In this document: in pieces, positions 50,727 through 59,773 of the stretch
How positions within the stretch are numbered: the first letter of the stretch is position 1
Layout: the number at the start of each line of letters is the position of its first letter
NCBI RefSeq assembly: GCF_014648435.1
Contig: NZ_BMRC01000009.1
Span: forward strand, 248,001-312,000
DNA from: Nonomuraea spiralis
GTDB lineage: Bacteria > Actinomycetota > Actinomycetes > Streptosporangiales > Streptosporangiaceae
Reading direction: 5' to 3'
DNA: 64,000 nt
Notes under the pieces: generated by a model
Told to the model about the DNA's origin: nothing
Database searches by the model: none
Seen by the model: only the letters and a program-made list of their open reading frames with translations
Program-made: the position numbers and the translations under genes

Positions 50727-51538
50727 CGCGAGCTCCTCCTCTGCAGCGGCAGGTAGATCGCCATCACCAGCCCGGCCACCACGATCATGTCGAGGCTGAG
50801 CGCCAGCGCGATGTTCTCGTAGCCGACCAGCACGTCACCGGTCAGCGCGCTGGCGATCTTCAGGGTGACCAGCGGCACGACGGTGCCGACCATGGCGTTC
50901 GCGGTCGCGTACGCCGAGAACGCCGAGCCGAACAGCAGCACGACCCCGCCCAGCATCGCGGGCGTGAGCACCGGCAGCGCGACGAAGCGCCAGTAGTGCC
51001 AGGCGGTCGCGCCGCTGTTGGCGGCGGCCTCGCGCCACTGGGGACGCAGCCCGTCCAGCGCCGGGGCCATGACCAGCACCATCAGCGGGATCGCGAAGTA
51101 CAGGTAGACGATCACCAGCCCCCAGAACGTGTACAGCGACCCCGAGGGCAGCCCCACCAGGCCGCTGATCACGCCCGAGTTGCCGAGCGTGGCGATCCAG
51201 AAGAACGCCAGCGGCACCCCGCCGAAGTTGGCCAGCACGCCCGAGGCGGTCAGCACGGCCTCGCGCAGCAGCGTGAAGCGCGAGGTCACCACGGCGTAGG
51301 CGAGGAACGTGCCGAGGACGGCCCCGGCCAGCGCCACCACGGCCGACAGCTTGACGCTCCCGGCCATGGCGACGAGGTAGCCGCCCTGGAGGCTCTGCGC
51401 GAGGTTGGCCAGGCTCGGCCGCCCCTGCGCGGTGAACGCCCCCGCCACCAGCGCGATGGCGGGGACGCCGAAGACGAGGGCGAAGAAGGCCAGCAGGGGC
51501 ACGGCCCCCGTCCAGCCCCTGGAACGCGAGCGGGTCAT
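50714..51538 (-). CDS. ABC importer permease
   Basis: A 274-residue, six-helix permease with the EAA-like loop EAAANSGATAWHYWRFVALP near residues 165-185. The ATG at 51538 overlaps the stop codon of the binding-protein gene by 4 bp. It is PhnU- or PotB-like in position. Confidence 0.9.
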   Translation of the reverse strand: MTRSRSRGWTGAVPLLAFFALVFGVPAIALVAGAFTAQGRPSLANLAQSLQGGYLVAMAGSVKLSAVVALAGAVLGTFLAYAVVTSRFTLLREAVLTASGVLANFGGVPLAFFWIATLGNSGVISGLVGLPSGSLYTFWGLVIVYLYFAIPLMVLVMAPALDGLRPQWREAAANSGATAWHYWRFVALPVLTPAMLGGVVLLFGSAFSAYATANAMVGTVVPLVTLKIASALTGDVLVGYENIALALSLDMIVVAGLVMAIYLPLQRRSSRWLR

Positions 51539-52689
51539 CCCGAGATCGCGGCGTCCCAGCCGCCGGCCAGCTTGGCCTTGGCCGCGTCGACCTGCTCGGG
51601 CGTGGGGAACTCGGGCGTGCCCTCGACCTGGGGCAGCTTCTCGGCCAGCGCCTTGTCGATCGTGCCGTCGGAGGTCATGGACGGCAGCAGCACCGGCCGG
51701 GCGAAGCCCTTGAGGTAGAGGTTCTGGCCCTCGGCGCTGTAGAGGTACTCCTGCCACAACCTGGCCGCCGCCGGGTGCGGGGCGTCCTTGTTGACCGCCT
51801 GGGCGTACATCTGGAAGTACTTGCCGTCGGTCGGGACGTTCACCTTCCAGTCCAGGCCCTTGGCGGCCATCTGGGGGGCGTAGGCGGCGTTGTTGTAGTC
51901 CCAGTCGATGCTGATCTGGGTCTCGCCCTTCTCGATGGTCGCCGGGGTCGTCTCGACCGGGTTGTAGTTGCCGGCGTCCTTGAGCTTCTTGAAGAAGTCG
52001 ATGCCGGGCTGGATGTCGTCGAAGGAGCCGCCGTTCGCGATGGCGGCGGCGTACACGCCGGCGAAGGCCGAGCCGGACTTGGTCGGGTTGCCGTTCATCG
52101 CGACCTTGCCCTTGTACTCGGGCTTGAGCAGGTCGGCGTAGCTGGTCGGGCAGTTGGCGATCTTCTTGGCGTCGCAGCCGATCGAGACGTAGCCGCCGTA
52201 GTCGTTGGTCCAGAGCCCGGTCGGCTCCTTCTGACCCTCGGGGATCTTGTCGAACACCTGCACCTTGTACGGCGCGAACAGCCCTTCCTTGGCGCCGCTG
52301 ATCGCGAACGACTGCCCGAGGTCGAGCACGTCGGGGGCACGGTCCTGGCCCTTGCGGGTCTTGACCGCGTTGATCTCGTCGGCGCTGGCCGCGTCGGGCG
52401 TCTCGCTCTCGATCTTGATGCCGTACTTGGCCTCGAACGACTTGATGATCTCGCCGTAGTTGGCCCAGTCGGGCGGGAGCGCGATGACGTGGAGGTTGCC
52501 CTCCTTCTTGGCGGCCTCGACGAGCTTGTCGAAGCCACCGAAGTCGGCGGCGGAGGCGGCGGTCGCCGCGTTCGTCCCGCCTTCTGTCGCCTTGCTGGTC
52601 TGCTGGCTGCTCGGAGCGGCGCCACACGCCGCGGTGACTACGGTAAGGGCCGCGATGACGCCGGCCGTACGGGCGCGAGGTGTGAACAC
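51535..52689 (-). CDS. ABC importer substrate-binding lipoprotein
   Basis: The 384-residue precursor has a lipobox (TAACG, Cys near residue 22), a Ser/Thr-rich linker and a two-lobe periplasmic-binding fold of the Fe/polyamine/phosphonate cluster (PDWANYGEIIKSFEAKYG, DVLDLGQSFA, QISIDWDYNNAAY). The Tyr/Asp-rich pocket does not decide the ligand. The GTG at 52689 follows GGAGG. It is the first gene of a five-gene importer-HAD operon, divergent from a GntR/UTRA regulator. Uptake of 2-aminoethylphosphonate is my best guess, at low certainty. Confidence 0.88.
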   Translation of the reverse strand: MFTPRARTAGVIAALTVVTAACGAAPSSQQTSKATEGGTNAATAASAADFGGFDKLVEAAKKEGNLHVIALPPDWANYGEIIKSFEAKYGIKIESETPDAASADEINAVKTRKGQDRAPDVLDLGQSFAISGAKEGLFAPYKVQVFDKIPEGQKEPTGLWTNDYGGYVSIGCDAKKIANCPTSYADLLKPEYKGKVAMNGNPTKSGSAFAGVYAAAIANGGSFDDIQPGIDFFKKLKDAGNYNPVETTPATIEKGETQISIDWDYNNAAYAPQMAAKGLDWKVNVPTDGKYFQMYAQAVNKDAPHPAAARLWQEYLYSAEGQNLYLKGFARPVLLPSMTSDGTIDKALAEKLPQVEGTPEFPTPEQVDAAKAKLAGGWDAAISG

Positions 52690-52732
52690 GTCGCCTCCAC
52701 TCTCCGGGGGGTGTGGAAAGAACTTAGGGGAA

Positions 52733-52746
52733 CTTGTACAAACAAG
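52733..52746. promoter_or_regulatory. Probable GntR operator
   Basis: CTTGT (52733-52737) and ACAAG (52742-52746) form a dyad and include the palindrome TTGTACAA. It lies between the importer operon and gntR, 44 nt from the importer start and 56 nt from the gntR start. Confidence 0.6.
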
Positions 52747-52801
52747 CGAGCACTAGTAAGTCGCATAAACATTGCTGTTTCGTGAATGGAGAAGGTCGCG
52801 A

Positions 52802-53548
52802 ATGGTTGCGCGCTATGAACGGATAGCCGATGAGCTGCGGGATGACATCCTCGCGGGCGCGTACCCGGTCGGTTCCCAGCTCCCGAGCGAGGCCGAGCTG
52901 GCCACCCGCCACCGGGCGGCGCGCGGGACCGTACGGCAGGCGGTGGCCGTACTGGTCGCCGAGGGGCTGGTGGGGTCCAGACAGGGCGCCAGGCGCATCG
53001 TGCTCGGCAACGCGCGCAGCCAGAGCTTCGCCGAACTGCACAGTTTCGCCCAGTGGGCCAGGGCCAACGGCTACCGCATCGGCGGCCAGGTGATCTCGCA
53101 GCGCCGCCGGGCCGCCACCGCGCCCGAGTCCGTCAGGCTCGGCGGGGAGGACGTGCTGGAGGTGCTGCGCCTGCGCTCGCTGGAGGGTGAGCCCGTCCTG
53201 GTCGAGCGCACCGTCTACGCCGGATGGGTGGCCCCCGCCGTCGAGGCGCTCCCCGCCGACTGCGCGTCCGTCACCGAGGCCCTGTACGACTCCGTCGGCC
53301 TGGTCTTCGCCTACGGCGAGCACCTCATCGACGCCGTGCCCGCCGGGGCCGAGGACGCCCGCCTGCTGGCCGTGCGGCGCGGCAGCCCGCTCCTGCGCCA
53401 GCGCCGCGTCACCACCACGCACGAGGGCCGGCCGGTGGAGTCCTCCGACGACAGGTACCGGGCGGGCAGCGTCACCTTCAGCATCCGCAACTCGATCGGC
53501 GCCAACCCGCTCACGAGACGGGCGGGCGACTTGCGCTTCGGGCCGTAA
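52802..53548 (+). CDS. GntR-family regulator (HutC/UTRA type)
   Basis: The 248-residue protein has a winged helix-turn-helix (LPSEAELATRHRAARGTVRQ, about 27-46) and a C-terminal UTRA ligand domain (LRSLEGEPVLVERTVY, then DDRYRAGSVTFSI). Such regulators sense sugars, amino acids or phosphonates. It is divergent from the importer operon and should control it through the dyad at 52733-52746. The ATG at 52802 follows GAAGG. Its stop codon is directly followed by a LexA-type box that belongs to the next operon. Confidence 0.9.
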   Translation: MVARYERIADELRDDILAGAYPVGSQLPSEAELATRHRAARGTVRQAVAVLVAEGLVGSRQGARRIVLGNARSQSFAELHSFAQWARANGYRIGGQVISQRRRAATAPESVRLGGEDVLEVLRLRSLEGEPVLVERTVYAGWVAPAVEALPADCASVTEALYDSVGLVFAYGEHLIDAVPAGAEDARLLAVRRGSPLLRQRRVTTTHEGRPVESSDDRYRAGSVTFSIRNSIGANPLTRRAGDLRFGP

Positions 53549-53560
53549 GAACATATGTTC
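53549..53560 (+). promoter_or_regulatory. LexA (SOS) box of the dnaE2 operon
   Basis: GAACATATGTTC is a perfect GAAC-N4-GTTC dyad, the actinobacterial LexA consensus core, flanked as AAGAACATATGTTCGA. It starts at the first base after the gntR stop codon, 67 nt before the start of the DUF6504-like gene, with ATACAT downstream as a possible -10 element. Confidence 0.85.
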
Positions 53561-53627
53561 GATACATAAGCGCCCGTCTTCCCCCGGGTGGCTCAGCATA
53601 CGAACCAGAGCCGCGGGGAGAAGCGTC

Positions 53628-53894
53628 TTGAGCAGACTCTATGGCGATCCGATAGAGGTGTGGACCAGAGACGGCGAGCCGACCCAGTTCGTCTGGCGCG
53701 ACCGGCTCTACCTCGTCCGCGGCGTGCTCGACCACTGGGTCGTGGCACGCGAGTGGTGGAAGACCGGCGAGGGCGACCCCGGCGAGCGCCGCTTCTGGCG
53801 GGTGGAGGCCAGCCCGGGGCGCGAGGTCGGCTCGTACGAGCTGCGTTACGACACCGCCGGCGACGGCTGGCTGCTGCTGCGGGCGTGGGACTGA
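53628..53894 (+). CDS. DUF6504-like small protein upstream of dnaE2
   Basis: An 88-residue protein, SRLYGDPIEVW near the start and a WRDRLYLVRGVLDHWVV core, rich in Trp/Arg, beta-stranded. It resembles the small protein found between imuB-like and dnaE2 genes in many actinomycetes. The start is the TTG at 53628, with GGGGAG upstream. The dnaE2 gene starts within its stop codon (TGATG), so the pair is translationally coupled and both should be SOS-induced. No biochemical function is known to me. Confidence 0.75.
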   Translation: MSRLYGDPIEVWTRDGEPTQFVWRDRLYLVRGVLDHWVVAREWWKTGEGDPGERRFWRVEASPGREVGSYELRYDTAGDGWLLLRAWD

Positions 53895-56800
53895 TGGCGC
53901 CCCCGTTCCCGCACCTCAACGTGGCCTCGGCGTACTCGATGCGGTACGGCACCGCCTTCCCGCGCGCCCTGGTGGACCGGGCCTCCGAGCACGGCATGGA
54001 CATCCTCGCCCTGACCGACCGCGACGGGCTCTACGGCGCGGTCAAGCACGCCCAGGCGTGCGCGGAGGCCGGGATCGCCCCCGTGCTCGGCGTGAACCTG
54101 GCGCTCGACGTCCCGGCCTCCGCCCCGGTGCCCGGCCTCCGCCCGCCGCGGCCGAGGACCGGGCCCGGCGCCGAGGACCGGGTGACCGTGCTGGCGCGCT
54201 CCGGCGGCTGGTCGCGGTTGTGCCGCCTGGTCACGGCCGCCCACCACACCGGCGAGCGGGGGGCGCCCAAGGTGACCCGCGAGCTGGTCGGCGCCTGGGC
54301 CGGGGCCGACGGCGGCGACCACGGGTTCGGCGCCGAGGACGGGCTCGTCGTACTGCTCGGGCCGCGTTCCGACGTCGGCCGCGCGGTGGCCGAACGCCGC
54401 GACGAGCACGCCAGGACGCTGCTCGGCCTGTGGCGCGCCGCCGTCCCCGGCGTGGTGATCGAGCTGGTCGACCAGTACGGCTTCCGCGACGCCACCACGG
54501 CCGTCCGCATGCTCGGCCTGGCCGAGTCCGCCGGCGTGCCGGCCGTGCTGACCAACGCCGCCCGCTACCTCGACCCGGCCGACCACCAGGTCGGGGACGT
54601 GCTCGACGCGGCCCGCCAGCTCGTCCCGCTGCACCCGCGGCACCTGGAACGCACCACCTCGCACGCCTACCTCAAGAGCACCAAGGAGATGTGGCAGGTG
54701 GCGGTCAAGGTCTGCGGCGCCGACCGGGAACGGGTGGCCCGGCTGCTGTTCACCACCAGGCGCCTGGCCGAGGCGTGCTCGATGGACCCGCTGCGGCTGC
54801 TCGCGCTCAGGAACGACCCACCTGACCTCAACCTGCCCGAGATCGGCCGCGATCCCGTGCCGCTGTTGCGCAACCGCGTCGAGGACGGCCTGGTCAGGCG
54901 CGGCCTCGACCGCTCGGCCGAGGCCAGGGAGCGCCTGCGGGCCGAGCTGGACGTCATCGAGCGCAAACGCCTGTCGGGCTACTTCATCGCCGTGGCCGGC
55001 ATCACCGACATGATCCGCGGCATGGACATCCGCTGCGCCATCCGCGGTTCGGGCGCGGGCAGCCTGGTCAACTACCTCATCGGCATCGGCGAGGTGAACC
55101 CGCTCGAACACGGCCTGCTCATGGAGCGTTTCCTGTCGGAGGGACGCATCGGTCTGCCCGACATCGACGTGGACGTGGAGTCCGCCCGCCGCCTCGACTG
55201 CTACAAGGCCATCTTCGAACGCTACGGCGAGGCCCGCGTGGCCTGCGTGTCCATGATGGAGACCTACCGGGCGCGCAGCGCCATCAGGGACGTCGCCGGC
55301 GCGATGGGCCTGCCGCCGCACGAGATCGACGCGATCGCCAAGGCGTTCCCGCACATCAGGGCCAGGCAGATCACCGCGTCCCTGGCCGACCTGCCCGAGC
55401 TGCGCGAGAGCCGGCTCGGCGAGGTCGGGCTCGACCGGGTGTTCCGGCTGGCCGAGAAGCTCGACGGGCTGCCCAGGCACATCGCGCTGCACCCGTGCGG
55501 CGTGCTGGTCGGCAACTCGGCCCTGCGCGACAGGACGCCGGTGGAACGCAGCCTGCTGGAGTTCCCCATGTCCCAGTTCGACAAGGACGACGTGGAGGAG
55601 GCCGGGCTGCTCAAGCTCGACGTGCTGGGCGTACGGATGCAGTCGGCCATGGCGTACGCGCTGAGCGAGATCAGCCGCGTGGACGACATCGAGGTCAGGC
55701 TGGACGAGCAGAGCGGCGACGACCCCGGCATCGAGTACGTCCCGCACGACGACCAGGACACCTACGACATGATCTGCGCCGGCCGCACGCTCGGCTGCTT
55801 CCAGATCGAGTCGCCGGGCCAGCGCGAGCTAGTGGCCAAGCTGGAGCCGCGCAGGATGCACGACCTGATCGTGGACATCTCCCTGTTCCGGCCGGGGCCG
55901 GTCAACTCCGACATGGTCACCCCGTACCTGGAGGCCAGGCACGGGTGGCGGCAGCCGTACTATCCGCACCGGCGGCTGCGCGAGGCGCTGAAGGAGACAC
56001 ACGGCGTGGTGGTCTTCCACGAGCAGGTGCTGAAGATCATCTCGGTGATGACGGGCCGCGACCTGTCCTTCGCCGAGACGTTGCGGCGCACCCTCGCCAC
56101 ACCGGAGGGCCGCGACCGGGTGCGCAAGACGTTCGTGCCGATGGCCAGGGCCAACGGCTTCGACGACGCGGCCGTGGAGCGGGCCTGGAAGGTGCTCGAC
56201 GCGTTCGGTGCCTTCGGGTTCTGCAAGGCGCACGCGGCGGCGTTCGCGCTGCCCACCTACCAGTCGGCCTGGCTCAAACGGCACCACGCGGCGGCGTTCT
56301 TCGCCGGGGTGCTCACCCACGAGCCCGGCATGTACCCGCCGCGCGTCATCATCGACGAGGCCCGCCAGTGCGGGGTCGAGATCCTGCCGCTGGACGTCAA
56401 CAGGTCGGGCCGCGACTGGCGGGTGGAACGGCTCGGCCCGCGCCCGGCGCTGCGGCTGCGGGTGAACCCGTCGGAGCTGAGGGAGGAACGACGCCCGGTG
56501 CGGCAGGAGTTCGAGGTCGGGGAGATCGGCCGCGGTTACGCGCTGCGGGTGCCGTTCTCGGCGATCAAGGGGGTGAGCGAGGCGGAGGTCGAACGCATGG
56601 TGGCCGGGCAGCCGTACACGTCGCTGGCCGACTTCTGGGACCGGGCCCGGCCCTCGCGCCCGACCATCGAGCGCATCGTCCAGGTCGGCGGCCTCGACGC
56701 GCTGCACGACCTGCGTCCGGGCGGGCCGCGCTGGCGGCCCGGCGAGCTGACCCGGCGCGACCTGATCGCCCAGGTGGGCGCGCTGGAACGGGCCTCCTCG

Positions 56801-57535
56801 ATCGGGGTGCGCTCGGCCGCGCCCCGGTCCAGGCGCTACACCGCGCCGCCGCCCCGCCCCCGAGCCGAGCAGCCGTCCACGCAGCTCCCGCTCGGCTTCA
56901 GCGAGCACCTGCCGCCCGGCGAGCTGCCCGAGATGACGGAGACGGAGATGGTCGAGGCCGAGCTGGAGATCCTGGGCATCGACGTCAGCCGGCACATCAT
57001 CAGCTTCCACGACGAACTGCTCGACGCGCTCGGGGTGGTGCGCTCCAGAGACCTGCTCGCCCAGCGCAACGGCGCGGAGGTGCTGGTCGCCGGGGTGAAG
57101 GTGGCCACCCAGACGCCCGCCGTACGGTCGGGGCAGCGGGTCATCTTCACCACGCTCGACGACTCGACCGGGCCGATCGACCTGACGTTCTTCGAGTCGG
57201 TGCAGGGCAGGTGCGCGGCGACGGTGTTCGGCTCGTGGCTCATGCTCGCCAGGGGAGTGGTCCGGCGTACGGGGGCCCGCGCGGTCTCGATGCGCGCCGT
57301 GGACTGCTGGAACCTGGCCGACCTGGACGCGCTCTGGCGCGCGGAGGGCGTCGAGGCGGTCCGCGCCCTGCTCGACCAGGCCCCCGAACAGCGGGCGGGC
57401 GTCGGCGGACGCCGCATCGAGTACGCCAACGGCTTCAGGCTCTCGCCCTACTCCGACCTCGGCCCGGCCATCGCCACCCCGCCCCGGCAACTCTGGCACG
57501 CCAGCTCCGGCAGCTCCGGCCCGACAGCGGCCTGA
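53894..57535 (+). CDS. dnaE2: Error-prone DNA polymerase III alpha subunit (DnaE2/ImuC type)
   Basis: The 1213-residue polymerase has an N-terminal PHP domain, the C-family catalytic region with RGSGAGSLVNYLIGIG, then GLPDIDVDVESARR (two catalytic Asp), FRPGPVNSDM, a helix-hairpin-helix region and a C-terminal OB fold (EVLVAGVKVATQTP). The PHP opening reads HLNVASAYSMRYG, where most DnaE proteins have an HxHSxFS block, so the first metal motif is lost. DnaE2 performs damage-induced translesion synthesis, normally with ImuA' and ImuB; neither is encoded in the adjacent sequence. It is coupled to the DUF6504-like gene under a LexA box. Confidence 0.9.
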   Translation: MAPPFPHLNVASAYSMRYGTAFPRALVDRASEHGMDILALTDRDGLYGAVKHAQACAEAGIAPVLGVNLALDVPASAPVPGLRPPRPRTGPGAEDRVTVLARSGGWSRLCRLVTAAHHTGERGAPKVTRELVGAWAGADGGDHGFGAEDGLVVLLGPRSDVGRAVAERRDEHARTLLGLWRAAVPGVVIELVDQYGFRDATTAVRMLGLAESAGVPAVLTNAARYLDPADHQVGDVLDAARQLVPLHPRHLERTTSHAYLKSTKEMWQVAVKVCGADRERVARLLFTTRRLAEACSMDPLRLLALRNDPPDLNLPEIGRDPVPLLRNRVEDGLVRRGLDRSAEARERLRAELDVIERKRLSGYFIAVAGITDMIRGMDIRCAIRGSGAGSLVNYLIGIGEVNPLEHGLLMERFLSEGRIGLPDIDVDVESARRLDCYKAIFERYGEARVACVSMMETYRARSAIRDVAGAMGLPPHEIDAIAKAFPHIRARQITASLADLPELRESRLGEVGLDRVFRLAEKLDGLPRHIALHPCGVLVGNSALRDRTPVERSLLEFPMSQFDKDDVEEAGLLKLDVLGVRMQSAMAYALSEISRVDDIEVRLDEQSGDDPGIEYVPHDDQDTYDMICAGRTLGCFQIESPGQRELVAKLEPRRMHDLIVDISLFRPGPVNSDMVTPYLEARHGWRQPYYPHRRLREALKETHGVVVFHEQVLKIISVMTGRDLSFAETLRRTLATPEGRDRVRKTFVPMARANGFDDAAVERAWKVLDAFGAFGFCKAHAAAFALPTYQSAWLKRHHAAAFFAGVLTHEPGMYPPRVIIDEARQCGVEILPLDVNRSGRDWRVERLGPRPALRLRVNPSELREERRPVRQEFEVGEIGRGYALRVPFSAIKGVSEAEVERMVAGQPYTSLADFWDRARPSRPTIERIVQVGGLDALHDLRPGGPRWRPGELTRRDLIAQVGALERASSIGVRSAAPRSRRYTAPPPRPRAEQPSTQLPLGFSEHLPPGELPEMTETEMVEAELEILGIDVSRHIISFHDELLDALGVVRSRDLLAQRNGAEVLVAGVKVATQTPAVRSGQRVIFTTLDDSTGPIDLTFFESVQGRCAATVFGSWLMLARGVVRRTGARAVSMRAVDCWNLADLDALWRAEGVEAVRALLDQAPEQRAGVGGRRIEYANGFRLSPYSDLGPAIATPPRQLWHASSGSSGPTAA

Positions 57536-57569
57536 CCCTCCAGGCCGGCCCCCCGGTTCGGCGCGATCG

Positions 57570-58310
57570 CTAGCCGGCGTGGCCGAACGGCGCCGACCCC
57601 TGGGCGGGACGGGTGGCCAGGCGGGTCACGACCTCAGGGCCCGCCGCCGTCTCCGCGACCGCCTCGCGCAGGCGGCCGGCCACGTCGAGCCGCTGGACGC
57701 GGGTGACCTCGCGTACGGTGGCGGCGCACAGCAGGGCGGCCACCACCGCCGCACTCAACTCCAGCACCCCCACCCCGGTCAGCCCGTCGGACGAGGAGTC
57801 GAGCGGCAGGCGGACCGTGACCAGCATCAGCATGGCCAGCCAGCTCAGCCACCACGCCGCCAGCAGCGCGAGCCACCGCCCGCGCCGCCCGGCGGGCGGC
57901 TTGGCCCGCCGCCACACGTCGTGGACCAGCAGCGCGGGCGCGACCAGGTTGACGACGGGGATCAGCCAGGCGGCCGCGACCGGCCCGGTGGGGGTGGAAC
58001 GGTCCTTCACCTGGCGGGCACGCACCAGCCAGGTCACGTACGCCGCCGCGGCCGCGACGGAGGTGCCCGCGACCAGCATCATCAGCACCGCGAACGTCGT
58101 CACCGCCCCCACGACCGCCTCCGCCTGCGCCCCTTGGGGGCGGCCGCCGAACGAGGCGAGCTGAAGGGCGAGCTGACGGCCGCGGGAACGCTCGAAGACC
58201 ACGAGGGCGCCCAGGGAGAGGACCTGCGCGGCAAGCGTCACGTATACGGCGGAAGCGGCTCTGGTAGGCGGTGCCTGGGCGTAGCGCACGATGTTCTCCC
58301 CCCGGGCCAT
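57570..58310 (-). CDS. DUF4328-like membrane protein
   Basis: A 246-residue protein with about five hydrophobic helices. The segment AAWLIPVVNLVAPALLVHDV followed by WRRAKPP (about 123-150) is characteristic of DUF4328 proteins. Function unknown. The ATG at 58310 has no clear ribosome-binding site. It is convergent with dnaE2 and lies beyond the response regulator gene on the same strand, with 46 nt between them. Confidence 0.8.
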   Translation of the reverse strand: MARGENIVRYAQAPPTRAASAVYVTLAAQVLSLGALVVFERSRGRQLALQLASFGGRPQGAQAEAVVGAVTTFAVLMMLVAGTSVAAAAAYVTWLVRARQVKDRSTPTGPVAAAWLIPVVNLVAPALLVHDVWRRAKPPAGRRGRWLALLAAWWLSWLAMLMLVTVRLPLDSSSDGLTGVGVLELSAAVVAALLCAATVREVTRVQRLDVAGRLREAVAETAAGPEVVTRLATRPAQGSAPFGHAG

Positions 58311-58356
58311 GCGCTGAGGTTCTGATTCACTTGTATCCCGCGAGCACCGCTGTTAA

Positions 58357-59004
58357 TCAGCTCACCACGCCGGATTCCCACGCCCAAGCTGCGATTCCCA
58401 CTCGATTTCGGACACCGAGCTTGGCCTGGATGCTGCCGAGATGCGTCTTCACCGTCGACAGCGACACGAACAGCTCGGCGGCCACCTCCTGATTGGTACG
58501 CCCCCTGGCCACCAGGCGCACGACGTCCAGCTCGCGGTCGGTCAACGGGCCGTTCGGCGGCTCGGCCACCCGCTTGGGCTGCGTCAGGTGCTGCAACAGC
58601 CGTACGGTGACCGACGGCGAGACCAGCGCGTCCCCTCCCGCGGCGGCCCTGACCGCCTCGATGAGCAGGGTGGGCCCGCTGTCCTTGAGCAGGAAACCGG
58701 TGGCCCCGGAACGCAGCGCGCCGTAGACGTACTCGTCGAGGTCGAAGGTGGTGACGATGACCACCCGCATCGGGTTCTCCACGCCCGGCCCGGCCAGCAC
58801 GCGGGTCACCTCCAGCCCGTCGAGCTTGGGCATCCTGATGTCGAGCAGGCAGACGTCCGGCCGCAGCCGCCTGGCCTCGGCCACGGCCTCGGCGCCGTCG
58901 GCCACGGCGGCCACGACCTCCATGTCCGGTTGAGCGTCCAAGATCATTTGAAAGCCGGTGCGTACCAGCTGCTGGTCGTCGGCGATGAGAACCCGAATAG
59001 TCAC
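58357..59004 (-). CDS. NarL/LuxR-type response regulator
   Basis: The 215-residue protein has a receiver domain (DD at 9-10, phospho-acceptor Asp55 in LLDIRMP, Thr near 86, Lys near 107 in LLKDSG) and a C-terminal LuxR helix-turn-helix (LTDRELDVVRLVARGRTNQE, continuing VAAELFVSLSTVKTHLGSI). No sensor kinase gene is next to it. The GTG at 59004 lies 6 nt after TAGAGT, a leaderless-type start that also has GTGAG close by. It is divergent from a MacB-like exporter and may regulate it. Confidence 0.92.
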   Translation of the reverse strand: MTIRVLIADDQQLVRTGFQMILDAQPDMEVVAAVADGAEAVAEARRLRPDVCLLDIRMPKLDGLEVTRVLAGPGVENPMRVVIVTTFDLDEYVYGALRSGATGFLLKDSGPTLLIEAVRAAAGGDALVSPSVTVRLLQHLTQPKRVAEPPNGPLTDRELDVVRLVARGRTNQEVAAELFVSLSTVKTHLGSIQAKLGVRNRVGIAAWAWESGVVS

Positions 59005-59095
59005 CTCACAACTCTAAGGATCAGCCGTTCGGCCGAGGCCGAAATGGACGCACGGCCGATCCGCCGGAACCTCCTCGACCGCGAGGGTGGAGCCC

Positions 59096-59773
59096 ATGAA
59101 CGACGTGCTTGTTGGACGAGCCCTTGCCAAGCGGTTCGGGCAGACGGTCGCCCTGGGCGGCGTGGACATCGCGGTACGGGCGGGAGAGGCCGTGGCCATC
59201 ATGGGCCCGAGCGGTTCCGGCAAGTCGACCCTGCTCCACTGCCTGGCCGGGATCATGAAGCCGGACGACGGCGAGGTCCACCTGCTGGGCCAGCGCATCG
59301 ACGCGATGGGCGAGCGCAAGCGCAGTGCCCTGCGCCGCACCCGCTTCGGCTTCGTCTTCCAGTTCGGCCAGCTCCTGCCCGAGCTGCCCGCGGAGGAGAA
59401 CGTGGCACTCCCGCTCATGCTGGGCGGCCTGCCGCGCGCCCAGGCCGTGCAGCGGGCGCGCGAGTGGTTCCCGCTGCTCGGCCTGCACCAGATGGAGACC
59501 AGGCGGCCCGGCGAGCTGTCCGGCGGCCAGGCCCAGCGTGTGGCCATCGCCAGGGCGCTGGTGAGCAAGCCCGCCGTGGTCTTCGCCGACGAGCCGACCG
59601 GCGCCCTGGACCAGCAGACCGGACAGGACACGATGCGCCTGCTCACCGAGGCCACCAGGCACAACGGGGCCTGCCTGATCGTCGTCACGCACGACCCCAA
59701 CGTGGCCGCCTGGTGCGACCGTACGGTCGAGGTCCGCGACGGCCGCCTGCTCGCCCACGGGGTGACCGCGTGA
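59096..59773 (+). CDS. ABC transporter ATP-binding protein (MacB/LolD type)
   Basis: A 225-residue ATPase: Walker A GPSGSGKST, Q-loop VFQFGQLLPEL, signature LSGGQAQR, Walker B VVFADEPTGALD and the switch His VVTHDPNVA. The ADEPTGALD form is typical of MacB/FtsE/LolD partners of FtsX-like permeases. The ATG at 59096 follows GGTGGAG; a GTG at 59087 is less well placed. It overlaps the permease gene by 4 bp. Confidence 0.92.
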   Translation: MNDVLVGRALAKRFGQTVALGGVDIAVRAGEAVAIMGPSGSGKSTLLHCLAGIMKPDDGEVHLLGQRIDAMGERKRSALRRTRFGFVFQFGQLLPELPAEENVALPLMLGGLPRAQAVQRAREWFPLLGLHQMETRRPGELSGGQAQRVAIARALVSKPAVVFADEPTGALDQQTGQDTMRLLTEATRHNGACLIVVTHDPNVAAWCDRTVEVRDGRLLAHGVTA

